Numbered from the stretch's first letter, positions 1-6,223 are shown. The stretch is DNA of 8,529 bases from an uncultured Roseiflexaceae bacterium (GCA_903868295.1 CAIPUQ010000606.1:1-8529), one strand, 5' to 3'. Notes: generated by a model from the letters alone, not told the origin. A program made the numbers and translations.

Positions 1-118
1 GACAGATTCCCACGTGTTACTCAGCCGTGCGCCACTCACCCCGAAGGATGCGTTCGACTTGCATGTATTAGGCACGCCGCCAGCGTTCGTCCTGAGCCAG
101 GATCAAACTCTTCATTCA
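1..118 (-). rRNA. rrs: 16S ribosomal RNA, 5' end (partial, runs off left edge)
   Basis: The reverse complement contains the universal 27F primer site (AGAGTTTGATCCTGGCTCAG at 111-92), followed by the conserved stretches GACGAACGCTGGCGGCGTGC, CATGCAAGTCGAACG and GGCTGAGTAACACGTGGG. E. coli numbering puts AGAGTTTG at position 8, so the mature 5' end should be near 118. The V1 helix is very short and is capped by a UUCG loop. Only the first ~118 nt are present; the rest of the rrn operon lies beyond coordinate 1. The sequence fits a bacterial 16S, possibly Chloroflexota, but the fragment is too short for placement. The exact mature end is inferred from homology. Confidence 0.97.
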
Positions 119-130
119 GTGGTAGAACCT

Positions 131-142
131 GCGCCGAAGCGC
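131..142 (-). other. UUCG-capped hairpin in pre-16S leader
   Basis: On the minus strand this reads GCGC-UUCG-GCGC, a 4-bp GC stem closed by the very stable C(UUCG)G tetraloop, ending 13 nt before the inferred mature 16S 5' end. Such small leader stems often take part in rRNA folding or processing, but the trailer that would pair with the leader is outside the window. The structure is visible; the role is inference. Confidence 0.4.
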
Positions 143-162
143 TCTTCCCCACCGTTGACAGG

Positions 163-199
163 GTTCCGTGTTATATGGTTGTCACGATTCAGTTGTGAA
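163..199 (-). promoter_or_regulatory. Possible second rrn promoter (P2)
   Basis: The minus strand has TTCACA (199-194), an 18-nt spacer, then TATAAC (175-170). Each hexamer differs from the sigma-70 consensus by one base, and transcription would begin near 163, about 45 nt before the 16S. The -35 overlaps a stretch (205-193) resembling the rrn boxA antitermination element at 9 of 13 bases against the E. coli sequence, so the conserved bases may serve boxA instead. Tandem promoters are common in rrn operons. There is no experimental evidence here. Confidence 0.4.
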
Positions 200-210
200 G
201 GTGCTGAGGC

Positions 211-239
211 GATAAAAATCAGCCCCTTGTTCAGGGCTG
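211..239 (-). terminator. Terminator-like hairpin inside the rrn leader
   Basis: The minus-strand RNA has CAGCCC (239-234) pairing with GGGCTG (225-220), extended by one G-U pair, with a 6-nt loop, and then A-UUUUU (219-214). A short GC-rich stem followed by five U is the form of an intrinsic terminator. It begins ~57 nt after the predicted P1 start and lies upstream of the 16S and of the possible P2. It could terminate or pause P1 transcripts unless they are antiterminated, or simply be a leader fold. The stem is short, so termination is uncertain. Confidence 0.4.
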
Positions 240-295
240 CCTTCCTTCGCTTCGTATTGCGCATCTCGCTCGGTGGAGTGGATGTGTTTCGCAAC

Positions 296-331
296 GAGGT
301 GTATATTAGCACGCGGTTATGCGCGTGTCAA
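296..331 (-). promoter_or_regulatory. Main rrn promoter (P1), extended -10
   Basis: The minus strand has a perfect TTGACA -35 box (331-326), an optimal 17-nt spacer (325-309), and a TAATAT -10 box (308-303) preceded by TGC, which is an extended -10 motif. The start should be near 296, leaving a leader of ~178 nt before the 16S. This is by far the strongest promoter match I found and fits what a ribosomal RNA operon needs. The bases just upstream of the -35 (342-332) are moderately A/T-rich, a modest UP-like element at best. Confidence 0.88.
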
Positions 332-342
332 ATCGAGTTTTG

Positions 343-384
343 AAAGCCCGTCGGGGAGAAAGATTTTTCTCCCCGACGGGCTTT
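343..384 (-). terminator. Long perfect hairpin, probable terminator of the amidohydrolase gene
   Basis: A 19-bp perfect inverted repeat (343-361 against 366-384) surrounds a 4-nt loop. It has the usual terminator layout, an A-run entering a GC-rich stem that exits in U (AAAGCCCG...CGGGCUUU), and is symmetrical, so it may work in both directions. There is no long U-tract beyond the stem, only UUU inside it. It lies 130 nt past the amidohydrolase stop and just upstream of the rrn P1 -35 box, where it would insulate the rRNA operon from read-through. Confidence 0.7.
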
Positions 385-426
385 ATCAACGGGGCCGGCG
401 GGCGGCTGGACAGCCCTAGACGAACG

Positions 427-467
427 GCGGCGGCGGTATTGGGGCCCTGCCCCCCAACCGCCGCCGT
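427..467 (-). other. GC-rich imperfect hairpin downstream of the amidohydrolase gene
   Basis: GGCGGCGG and CCGCCGCC arms extend into TTGGGG/CCCCAA arms, with a 2-nt bulge on one side and a ~7-nt C-rich loop, giving a stem of about 16 bp. It lies ~48 nt after the amidohydrolase stop codon. No U-tract follows on the minus strand, so it does not look like a standard intrinsic terminator. It might protect the mRNA 3' end or be one copy of a dispersed palindromic repeat; one copy cannot decide. Confidence 0.45.
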
Positions 468-514
468 CCTGGCGCAAATCCTGGTCCGCTCGCCGGATTT
501 CTCAGGAGCGTGAC

Positions 515-2149
515 CTAGAAGTCATTGCGATAGACGATGGTGCCTTCGATCATCGTCAGGTGGGCGGTGTTGTGTTGGAGTTGTGATGCATCGCAGGCAA
601 AGGGATCATGCTTCATGACGGCCAGGTCTGCGACCATACCGGGCATGAGCGTCCCCTGACGTGTATGGCTGTTGGAACAATATGCTGCACCCACGGTGAA
701 GCCACGCAGCGTGCTCAGTCGGGTCAGTGCTTGCTCTGGGTACCAACCGGCAGCGGGGGTGCCATCGAGCTTGCGGCGGGTGACCGCACCATAAATCGAA
801 AGCCAGGGATTGAGCGACTCGACGGGTGCATCGGAGCCGAGTGCCAGGACCGCGCCGGACAACTCGACCGAGCGCCAGGCGTAACTCGTAGCGTTGCGTT
901 TGCCCCACAGGCGTTGCGCAGTGTCGAGGTCGCCGATCATGTGGACGGGTTGCATCGAGGCGACGACGTTCATCGCAGCGAAGCGTGGGATATCGGTCGG
1001 GTCGAGGAGTTGGCAGTGTTCGATACGATTCGGCAGCGCCAACGAGCGCATCGCAGTTGCTGCCAAGGATTCGCCGGGCTGTTGCATCGGTTTGAGGGCT
1101 GCCTCGATGGCGTCGAGGACTTTGCGATTGGCACCATCCCCGATGCAATGGACCGAGATCGCGATACCGTTTTGGTTGGCACGGCGGGCATTGTCGAAGA
1201 TTTCTTCGCGGGACATGGTTGGCAGGCCCAGGTTGGTGCCGCCTTCGAACGGCGCGAGCATGTCGGCCGTCTCGCTCCCGAGGGTGCCGTCTGCAAAGAA
1301 CTTGAATGCGCCGATCCGCAACCAGTCGTCACCGAGTCCACTCCGCAAGCCAAGCCCGAGCATGTGTTCGAAGCCGTCAGGGTCCATTTGCACCAGGATA
1401 CGGCCAGGGAGCTTGCCGTGCTCGCGCATGTATTGGAAGTTGCGTAGGTCGTTGTAGCCATCGCGGCGAGTACCTGTAAGGCTGTGCATACCCACCATAC
1501 CGTACGTGTATCCTTCGGCGAAGGCATCAGTCACGGCGGCGCGACGGTCTTCGTCGGTCGTGTCGGGGATGTGTTGACGTACGAGGTTGATCGCAGTCTC
1601 TTTGAAGATACCAGTGGGATTGCCATTGGCATCACGATCGATGTGGCCGCCCTCGGGGTCGGCAGTATGGCGATCGATGCCGGCGATCTTCATGGCGGTA
1701 TGGTTGACCCAGGCAGAGTGGCCGTCTTTGCGACTGAGCAGGGCTGGCCGTCCGGGACAGAGCTTTTCGAGGTCATCGGCAGTGGGCCAGTAGCCGCCCC
1801 ATAGGGTGTGATCCCAACCGCCGCCTTGGAGCCAAACGCCGTCGGGTAGACGATCGTCAGTCGCACCAATGGTCTTGCAGACTTCGGCGAAGTCGGTGTA
1901 TCCATACAGACGGACTTGGCGCAGGGTCATGCCGGTGGCGATGATGTGCACGTGCGCATCGGTCAGCCCCGGGATGGCTGCTTTGCCGTGTAAATCGAGC
2001 GTCGTATCGGGGGTACCCAGAATGGCGAGTACGTCGGCGCGTGATCCAGCGGCACAGACGATACCATCGCGGATGCCCAACGCTTCGACGAGTGGTTTGG
2101 CGGGATCAAGGGTGTAGATGGGGCCATTGGTGACAAGCATCGTCGTCAT
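515..2149 (-). CDS. YtcJ/NfdA-like metal-dependent amidohydrolase (Amidohydro_3 family)
   Basis: The 544-aa product has the fold and motifs of the TIM-barrel amidohydrolases grouped in COG1574. A small N-terminal beta-sandwich part (about 1-60, with LVTNGPIYTLD) leads into the barrel. The metal-binding motif is DAHVH (H66, H68). K283 in FKFFADG is the likely bridging lysine. Other expected ligands are H334 in SVHCIGDGA and H378 in EHCQ, with the catalytic aspartate D440 in LGSDAP. The C-terminal part (GTLMPGMVADLAV) completes the sandwich. Family members hydrolyse amide-type bonds, for example N-substituted formamides, but substrates vary and cannot be read here. There is no signal peptide, so it is probably cytoplasmic. 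I chose ATG 2149 because AAAAGGAA (2162-2155) precedes it. An upstream in-frame GTG at 2224 falls inside the ftsZ2 terminator and upstream of this gene's own -10 box. It appears monocistronic and unrelated to division. Confidence 0.9.
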   Translation of the reverse strand: MTTMLVTNGPIYTLDPAKPLVEALGIRDGIVCAAGSRADVLAILGTPDTTLDLHGKAAIPGLTDAHVHIIATGMTLRQVRLYGYTDFAEVCKTIGATDDRLPDGVWLQGGGWDHTLWGGYWPTADDLEKLCPGRPALLSRKDGHSAWVNHTAMKIAGIDRHTADPEGGHIDRDANGNPTGIFKETAINLVRQHIPDTTDEDRRAAVTDAFAEGYTYGMVGMHSLTGTRRDGYNDLRNFQYMREHGKLPGRILVQMDPDGFEHMLGLGLRSGLGDDWLRIGAFKFFADGTLGSETADMLAPFEGGTNLGLPTMSREEIFDNARRANQNGIAISVHCIGDGANRKVLDAIEAALKPMQQPGESLAATAMRSLALPNRIEHCQLLDPTDIPRFAAMNVVASMQPVHMIGDLDTAQRLWGKRNATSYAWRSVELSGAVLALGSDAPVESLNPWLSIYGAVTRRKLDGTPAAGWYPEQALTRLSTLRGFTVGAAYCSNSHTRQGTLMPGMVADLAVMKHDPFACDASQLQHNTAHLTMIEGTIVYRNDF

Positions 2150-2176
2150 GTCGGTTCCTTTTGTGAGTGATGGGGA

Positions 2177-2189
2177 CGTGCCAATTATA
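2177..2189 (-). promoter_or_regulatory. Promoter -10 box of the amidohydrolase gene
   Basis: The minus strand has a perfect TATAAT (2189-2184), predicting a start near 2177 and a ~28-nt leader to ATG 2149. No good -35 hexamer occurs at 16-18 nt; the region is a CTCTCT run left over from the terminator tail. There is no TGn extended -10 either, so the promoter may be weak or need an activator. Its position after a terminator supports an independent transcript. Confidence 0.6.
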
Positions 2190-2213
2190 CCGGTATTTGT
2201 CATGCAGAGAGAG

Positions 2214-2245
2214 AAAAACGCCACCGTTGACAGGCAACGGTGGCG
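2214..2245 (-). terminator. Intrinsic terminator after ftsZ2
   Basis: An 11-bp perfect stem (2245-2235 pairing with 2229-2219; CGCCACCGTTG/CAACGGTGGCG) with a 5-nt loop is followed at once by UUUUU (2218-2214). It starts 8 nt after the ftsZ2 stop codon. This is a classic rho-independent terminator and marks the end of the ftsZ transcription unit. Confidence 0.93.
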
Positions 2246-2253
2246 CGCGTGTG

Positions 2254-3600
2254 TTAGTTGTCGTCGTGACGACGGTGCCGAATCGCGGGCGGCAATGAGA
2301 TGTCCGGGTCGTCGTCGTACGGGCGTGGGCTCGCCGATGGCTGGCGCAACGCACCGTCGAGGGGCGATTGCCGCGGTGCTGCTGGCCGAGACGGGAACGC
2401 CGGCGGTTGTTGTTCGTCGGGGGGGATGTACGGACGTCGTGGGGCAGGATCGCCGTTGTTTGCAGTGCGCCCCCCCAGAGGGGAGTTGCGGTCGATGTTG
2501 GGGGCTGCAGGGGATTGTTGCGCAGGTGCGATCGCAGGAACTGCTGGAGCACTGCGCATGGCGGGTGGGATCTGCGACGGCGTCGGCGGGTGTGCCGGCG
2601 CGACGTGCTGCGGCGTGCGCACGGGCATTTGAACCTTGGGTTTGAGTGTCGAGATGCCGGATGCGAGCAAGGTGATTTTGACTTGGTTGGCCGGGAAGTT
2701 AGGGTCGATGACAGAGCCCCAGATGATTTGGGCATCGTCGGCCACGATGCCTTCGATGATCGTTGCTGCTTCGGCGACCTCGGTCATGCGGATATCTTCG
2801 CCGGACGAAATATTGAGCAACACACGCTTGGCACCACGGATTTCGACATCGAGGAGCGGTGAAGCCATGGCCGATTCGATTGCCTCTTGGATGCGGTTTT
2901 CGCCCGAGCCGACGCCGATTGCCATCAGCGCCTCGCCCGAATTTTTGAGGACGGTTTGGACATCTGCAAAATCTACGTTGACGACACCAGGTTTGGTGAT
3001 GAGGTCTGAGACGCCCTGGATGCCTTGACGCAGGACACTGTCTGCTATTTGAAAGCCTTGGATCATGGAGACGCCACGCTTGGCATACGCCTCGACGAGC
3101 CGATCATTGGGGACAACGACCAGGGCGTCGACATATTTGCGCAGTTGCTCGATACCCGCTTCGGCCTGATTGAGGCGTTTGGAGCCCTCGAACTTGAAGG
3201 GTTTGGTCACCACAGCGACCGTCAAAATCCCTAGGTCTTGGGCGATGCTGGCGACTATCGGAGCAGCACCAGTCCCGGTACCACCACCCATGCCGGCAGT
3301 GATAAAGACGAGGTTGGAGCCCTTGAGAATTTCGTAGAGCTCGTCATTGGTCTCTTCGGCGGCGCGTTCACCGACGCCCGGGTCACCACCAGCACCCATG
3401 CCGCGGGTCAGGCGTTCACCGATGCAGATTTTGTAGTGGGCCTTGGACATACGGAGGACCTGGGCGTCGGTATTGATGGCGACGAACTCGACATCACGGA
3501 CGCCGTCTTCGATCATGCGGTCGATAGCATTGGAGCCACCGCCACCGACACCAACGACACGAATGACGGCACGGACGCCGCGGGGCTGTGAATGAGTCAT
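2254..3600 (-). CDS. ftsZ: Second FtsZ paralogue with long linker and degenerate C-terminal peptide
   Basis: This 448-aa protein is a tubulin-like GTPase of the FtsZ family, second in a tandem pair. The N-terminal GTP-binding domain has GVGGGGSNAIDRM (17-29) and the tubulin signature GMGGGTGTG (103-111). The T7 loop NVDFAD (208-213) keeps both catalytic aspartates, D210 and D213, so it should polymerise and hydrolyse GTP. The core aligns with FtsZ1 almost without gaps (one single-residue difference). After about residue 316 the proteins diverge: FtsZ2 has a ~112-residue Pro/Arg/Ala-rich, probably disordered linker, then DPDISLPPAIRHRR (431-444). This only loosely resembles the usual DxDIPxFxR tail: the central proline is displaced and the phenylalanine is missing. 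I chose ATG 3600 because AAAGGA lies 7 nt upstream; a GTG at 3639 would add 13 residues without a good site. It follows ftsZ1 by 52 nt with no terminator between. Its role as co-polymer or modulator is inference. Confidence 0.95.
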   Translation of the reverse strand: MTHSQPRGVRAVIRVVGVGGGGSNAIDRMIEDGVRDVEFVAINTDAQVLRMSKAHYKICIGERLTRGMGAGGDPGVGERAAEETNDELYEILKGSNLVFITAGMGGGTGTGAAPIVASIAQDLGILTVAVVTKPFKFEGSKRLNQAEAGIEQLRKYVDALVVVPNDRLVEAYAKRGVSMIQGFQIADSVLRQGIQGVSDLITKPGVVNVDFADVQTVLKNSGEALMAIGVGSGENRIQEAIESAMASPLLDVEIRGAKRVLLNISSGEDIRMTEVAEAATIIEGIVADDAQIIWGSVIDPNFPANQVKITLLASGISTLKPKVQMPVRTPQHVAPAHPPTPSQIPPAMRSAPAVPAIAPAQQSPAAPNIDRNSPLGGRTANNGDPAPRRPYIPPDEQQPPAFPSRPAAPRQSPLDGALRQPSASPRPYDDDPDISLPPAIRHRRHDDN

Positions 3601-3607
3601 CGAGAAA

Positions 3608-3613
3608 TCCTTT
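3608..3613 (-). promoter_or_regulatory. Ribosome binding site deciding the ftsZ2 start
   Basis: AAAGGA on the minus strand ends 7 nt before ATG 3600. It favours this ATG over the in-frame GTG at 3639, and the protein then begins just before the first conserved FtsZ beta-strand, as in FtsZ1. Confidence 0.75.
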
Positions 3614-3652
3614 CGACGCTGCCGGTCAGACGAACACACGCATCAGCGGGCA

Positions 3653-4822
3653 CTAGCGGTCTTTGTTGCGGCGTACAAAGACCGGAATGTCGACGTCGGC
3701 TTGGGTGGGGAAGTTGCGCAGCGGTTGCGACGGGGTCCGTTGATCGCGCGCTGGTGGCGTCTGGAGCGGAGTCGAAATACTCGGTTGCGTCGGTCGAGAG
3801 ACCGGCGGTGGGGTACGGGTTGGCAACGGGGCACGCTGTTCGACGACGGGATCCGGTCGGCGTTCGTTGTCGAACCCGGTTGCGATGAGCGTCACCTTGA
3901 CCTGACCCCGTGGGAAGTTGGGATCGATGAGGAGCCCCCAGATGATGTTGGCATTGTGGGCAACGGCAGCCTCGATGACCGATGCGGCTTCTTGGACCTC
4001 GTAGAGGCTGACGTCTTCGCCGCCGGTGACATTGAGCAAGACACTCCGCGCGCCGGTGATGGTTACTTCGAGAAGCGGGGACTCGACTGCCTCGCGGACG
4101 GCGTCGATCATGCGATTGTCGCCGCTGCCGATGCCGATCGACATCAATGCAGTACCGGAACGTTGCATCACCGAGCGGACATCGGCGAAGTCGACGTTGA
4201 TCAGCCCGGGCAGGTTGATCATGTCGGCAATGCCCTGAATTCCTTGCCGGAGCACACCATCGGCCATTTGGAAGGCCTGCATCATGGTGGCGTTTTTGTT
4301 GCCAGCGTGAAGCAAACGATCGTTGGGCACGATGACGAGCGTATCGACATGTGGACGAAGTCGCTCGATGCCTTCTTCGGCGTGCTTGCGCCGATGTTTG
4401 CCCTCAAAGCCGAACGGCTTGGTAACGACCCCGACGGTCAGAATGCCCAGCTCTTGGGCAATGCTAGCGACTATCGGTGCAGCGCCGGTACCAGTGCCAC
4501 CGCCCATACCGGCGGTGATAAAGACCATATTGGCGCCGTGCAGTGCTTCGGTCAGTTCGATACGTGATTCTTCGGCGGCTTTTTCGCCGATGGAGGGGTC
4601 ACCGCCGGCACCGAGGCCTTTGGTCAATTTGTCGCCGATGCGGATGCGTTGATTGGCTTTGGAGTTGACCAACGCTTGTGCATCGGTATTGACGGTGATG
4701 AACTCGACATTTTGGACACCGTCGGCGACCATGCGGTCGACCGCGTTCGATCCACCGCCCCCGACACCGATGACCTTGATGACCGCCACGCGTTCATTGA
4801 TCTCTTGTTGGTGACCGAACAT
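3653..4822 (-). CDS. ftsZ: Cell division GTPase FtsZ (canonical copy)
   Basis: This 389-aa protein is a full, typical FtsZ, the tubulin homologue that forms the cytoplasmic Z-ring and guides septal wall synthesis. Visible features are the nucleotide-binding GVGGGGSNAVDRM (19-31), GMGGGTGTG (105-113) with GAAPIVAS after it, VPNDRL (165-170), and the T7 loop NVDFAD (209-214) with catalytic D211 and D214. A Pro/Thr-rich linker of about 58 residues (317-375) leads to a textbook C-terminal peptide DVDIPVFVRR (376-385) and a basic tail; in other bacteria this peptide binds FtsA and other membrane tethers. ATG 4822 has GGAGG with a short 4-nt spacing. ftsA lies 168 nt upstream, separated by a hairpin and a -10 box, and the paralogue ftsZ2 follows after 52 nt. 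It is likely co-transcribed with ftsZ2. Confidence 0.97.
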   Translation of the reverse strand: MFGHQQEINERVAVIKVIGVGGGGSNAVDRMVADGVQNVEFITVNTDAQALVNSKANQRIRIGDKLTKGLGAGGDPSIGEKAAEESRIELTEALHGANMVFITAGMGGGTGTGAAPIVASIAQELGILTVGVVTKPFGFEGKHRRKHAEEGIERLRPHVDTLVIVPNDRLLHAGNKNATMMQAFQMADGVLRQGIQGIADMINLPGLINVDFADVRSVMQRSGTALMSIGIGSGDNRMIDAVREAVESPLLEVTITGARSVLLNVTGGEDVSLYEVQEAASVIEAAVAHNANIIWGLLIDPNFPRGQVKVTLIATGFDNERRPDPVVEQRAPLPTRTPPPVSRPTQPSISTPLQTPPARDQRTPSQPLRNFPTQADVDIPVFVRRNKDR

Positions 4823-4892
4823 ATCCCCTCCATCGAATATGACTGCACATGGAACACGCGCTGCAGCACGAGATTGAAATCATTTTGTAATG

Positions 4893-4905
4893 TTCTGACA
4901 TTATA
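4893..4905 (-). promoter_or_regulatory. Promoter -10 box upstream of ftsZ1
   Basis: The minus strand has a perfect TATAAT (4905-4900) in a locally A/T-rich stretch, 30 nt beyond the ftsA terminator hairpin. The predicted start near 4893 leaves a ~70-nt leader containing an imperfect palindrome around CTGCAG (4857-4870). No convincing -35 box is found at 16-18 nt, and no TGn extension. Dedicated ftsZ promoters are common in other bacteria, which supports the call. Confidence 0.6.
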
Positions 4906-4930
4906 CTACAACACTACGCAGGGTGGATAG

Positions 4931-4967
4931 ACACAAAACGCACGAGTCGCAGTGCGACTCGTGCGTT
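4931..4967 (-). terminator. Hairpin terminator or attenuator between ftsA and ftsZ1
   Basis: A perfect 15-bp inverted repeat (4937-4951 against 4953-4967) is centred on a single base; the RNA would form a stem of about 13 bp with a 5-nt loop. On the minus strand the stem exits into UUUU-GUGU, which fits an intrinsic terminator though the U-tract is imperfect. It begins 23 nt after the ftsA stop. It would end or reduce transcription from the murB-ftsA genes before ftsZ1. Confidence 0.75.
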
Positions 4968-4990
4968 GGTCATATCAATGCAATAGACTT

Positions 4991-6223
4991 CTACGGTAGG
5001 AACTCACGTAACCACATTTTGAAGCGCTCATACACATCGACCCACTGGCTATCTTCGTCACGGCTGTGTTTGCCGCTCTGCCCATGGCGGTACCCCCAAC
5101 GAATAAGACCGAGCACTGTCGTGTATGCGGGGGTATTGAGGCTATCGATGCGACCATAGACATCCTCGGTTACCCCGATGCGAATTGGTGCGTTAAAGCG
5201 CTCGTAGAAGAGAATATCGAGATTGCGCAGCTGTGCGCCACCCCCGGTCAACACCACCCCAGCGTTGTATGCACCCATGTAAGAGCTTTGTGACACCTCA
5301 TAGATGATGAAGTCGATGAGCTCGTCACAGCGTGCTTGGATGGCTTCGTTGAAATGGAGTCGACTTATTGATACTGGTTCGCCTGGACGTTGGCCTTCGA
5401 GCTCGATGACATCGCGATGGCGGTGGGGGTCGGCAACCGCCTCGCCGATGCTCTGTTTGGTTTGTTCGGCGATTGCATGGTTGAGTTGGAACATCAGGAT
5501 GAGGTCATTGGTGATAGTGTGCCCACCAACGGGGATGACGTGAGTGTGCCACGTTGCACCCTGGGCGACAAAGGCAACGCCGGTAGTGTCGCTTCCGATG
5601 TCGACCAAGACGACCCCGTTTTGGCGATCATCATCAGTCAAAACGGCTTCGGCGCTGGCGAGTTGCTGGAGGACGACATCATCGATTTCGACATTGCAGT
5701 TTTGGACGACCTTGATGATGTTCTGGATAGCACTGATGTCGCAGACGACGATGTGGACATCGACCTCGAGGCGATATCCACGCATCCCGATGGGATCTTG
5801 TACTTCTTGGGTGTCGAGGGTATAGCGGAACGGCATAACGTGGAGGAGTTCGACGTTTGCGGGGAGCGGCTCGGCCTGGGCTATTTCGACCGCACGGAGG
5901 ATATCTTCGTGGCGCACATGGCCATCGTACTCGCGTGAGATTGCAACCGGCCCCGTACGGGTAAAGCTTTGGATGTGCTTCCCGGTAATCGAGACATACG
6001 CAGACCCGACGCGGTAGCCACCCATTTGTTCGGCCTGCGTGATGCTGGCCTTGACGGAGCGCGTCGCTTCTTCGAGGTTGACAATGATACCGCGTTCGAC
6101 GCCGCGTGCCGGGGCAACGCCGTACCCGAGCACCGTGATGATTTGTTCCCCATCCATCTGCGCAATCATCGTGATTATTTTGGTTGAGCCGATATCGATA
6201 CCGGCAATGGTGCGCATACTCAC
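4991..6223 (-). CDS. ftsA: Cell division protein FtsA
   Basis: This 410-aa protein is an actin-family ATPase that tethers FtsZ filaments to the membrane and recruits later divisome proteins. Its N-terminal phosphate-1 loop is GIDIGSTK (8-15). The 1C (SHS2) subdomain spans roughly 85-170. The phosphate-2 motif is LVDIGSDTTGVA (206-217), and the adenosine motif is VVLTGGGAQLRNL (323-335). The last residues, VYERFKMWLREFLP (397-410), form an amphipathic helix with basic and large hydrophobic residues, like the membrane-targeting tail of known FtsA. Length is normal. The start is taken as GTG 6223, with GAGGT 5 nt upstream; ATG 6217 two codons later is possible but would be 11 nt from that site. 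It follows ftsQ by 15 nt, indicating one transcript, and is followed by a terminator-like hairpin. Confidence 0.96.
   Translation of the reverse strand: MSMRTIAGIDIGSTKIITMIAQMDGEQIITVLGYGVAPARGVERGIIVNLEEATRSVKASITQAEQMGGYRVGSAYVSITGKHIQSFTRTGPVAISREYDGHVRHEDILRAVEIAQAEPLPANVELLHVMPFRYTLDTQEVQDPIGMRGYRLEVDVHIVVCDISAIQNIIKVVQNCNVEIDDVVLQQLASAEAVLTDDDRQNGVVLVDIGSDTTGVAFVAQGATWHTHVIPVGGHTITNDLILMFQLNHAIAEQTKQSIGEAVADPHRHRDVIELEGQRPGEPVSISRLHFNEAIQARCDELIDFIIYEVSQSSYMGAYNAGVVLTGGGAQLRNLDILFYERFNAPIRIGVTEDVYGRIDSLNTPAYTTVLGLIRWGYRHGQSGKHSRDEDSQWVDVYERFKMWLREFLP

Larger units (their letters stand above)
119..514. other. Noncoding rrn upstream/leader region
   Basis: This is the 396-nt gap between the amidohydrolase stop and the 16S. 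I see no credible gene in it: the short frames here lack ribosome binding sites and recognisable proteins. On the minus strand it contains, in transcription order, a GC-rich hairpin (467-427), a long perfect hairpin probably ending the upstream gene (384-343), rrn promoter P1 (331-296), a leader with a terminator-like hairpin (239-211), a weaker possible promoter P2 (199-163) and a UUCG hairpin (142-131). Each is listed separately. Confidence 0.8.

Noticed and set aside
14..343. Plus- and minus-strand short frames over the 16S end and rrn leader
   Set aside because: They overlap rRNA and promoter sequence, have no ribosome binding site and resemble no protein.
608..1447. A 279-codon plus-strand frame opposite the amidohydrolase gene
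   Set aside because: It is antisense to a gene with clear family motifs, has no recognisable domain or ribosome binding site, and is a codon-bias shadow.
2187..2196. A 10-bp perfect palindrome (ATACCGGTAT) overlapping the amidohydrolase -10 box as a possible operator
   Set aside because: Palindromes of this length are expected several times by chance in 8.5 kb, and there is no second half-site or nearby regulator.
2106..2735. A 209-codon minus-strand frame rich in Arg, Pro and Thr
   Set aside because: It is an out-of-frame reading of the ftsZ2 linker that runs through the terminator into the amidohydrolase start.
3701..4567. A 288-codon plus-strand frame opposite ftsZ1
   Set aside because: It mirrors conserved FtsZ codons on the other strand, and an equivalent shadow (3238-3591) appears opposite ftsZ2, as expected from paralogy rather than real coding.
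5390..5938. An acidic 182-codon plus-strand frame opposite ftsA
   Set aside because: Its Asp-rich composition is simply the complement of ftsA codons; no start signal or family resemblance.
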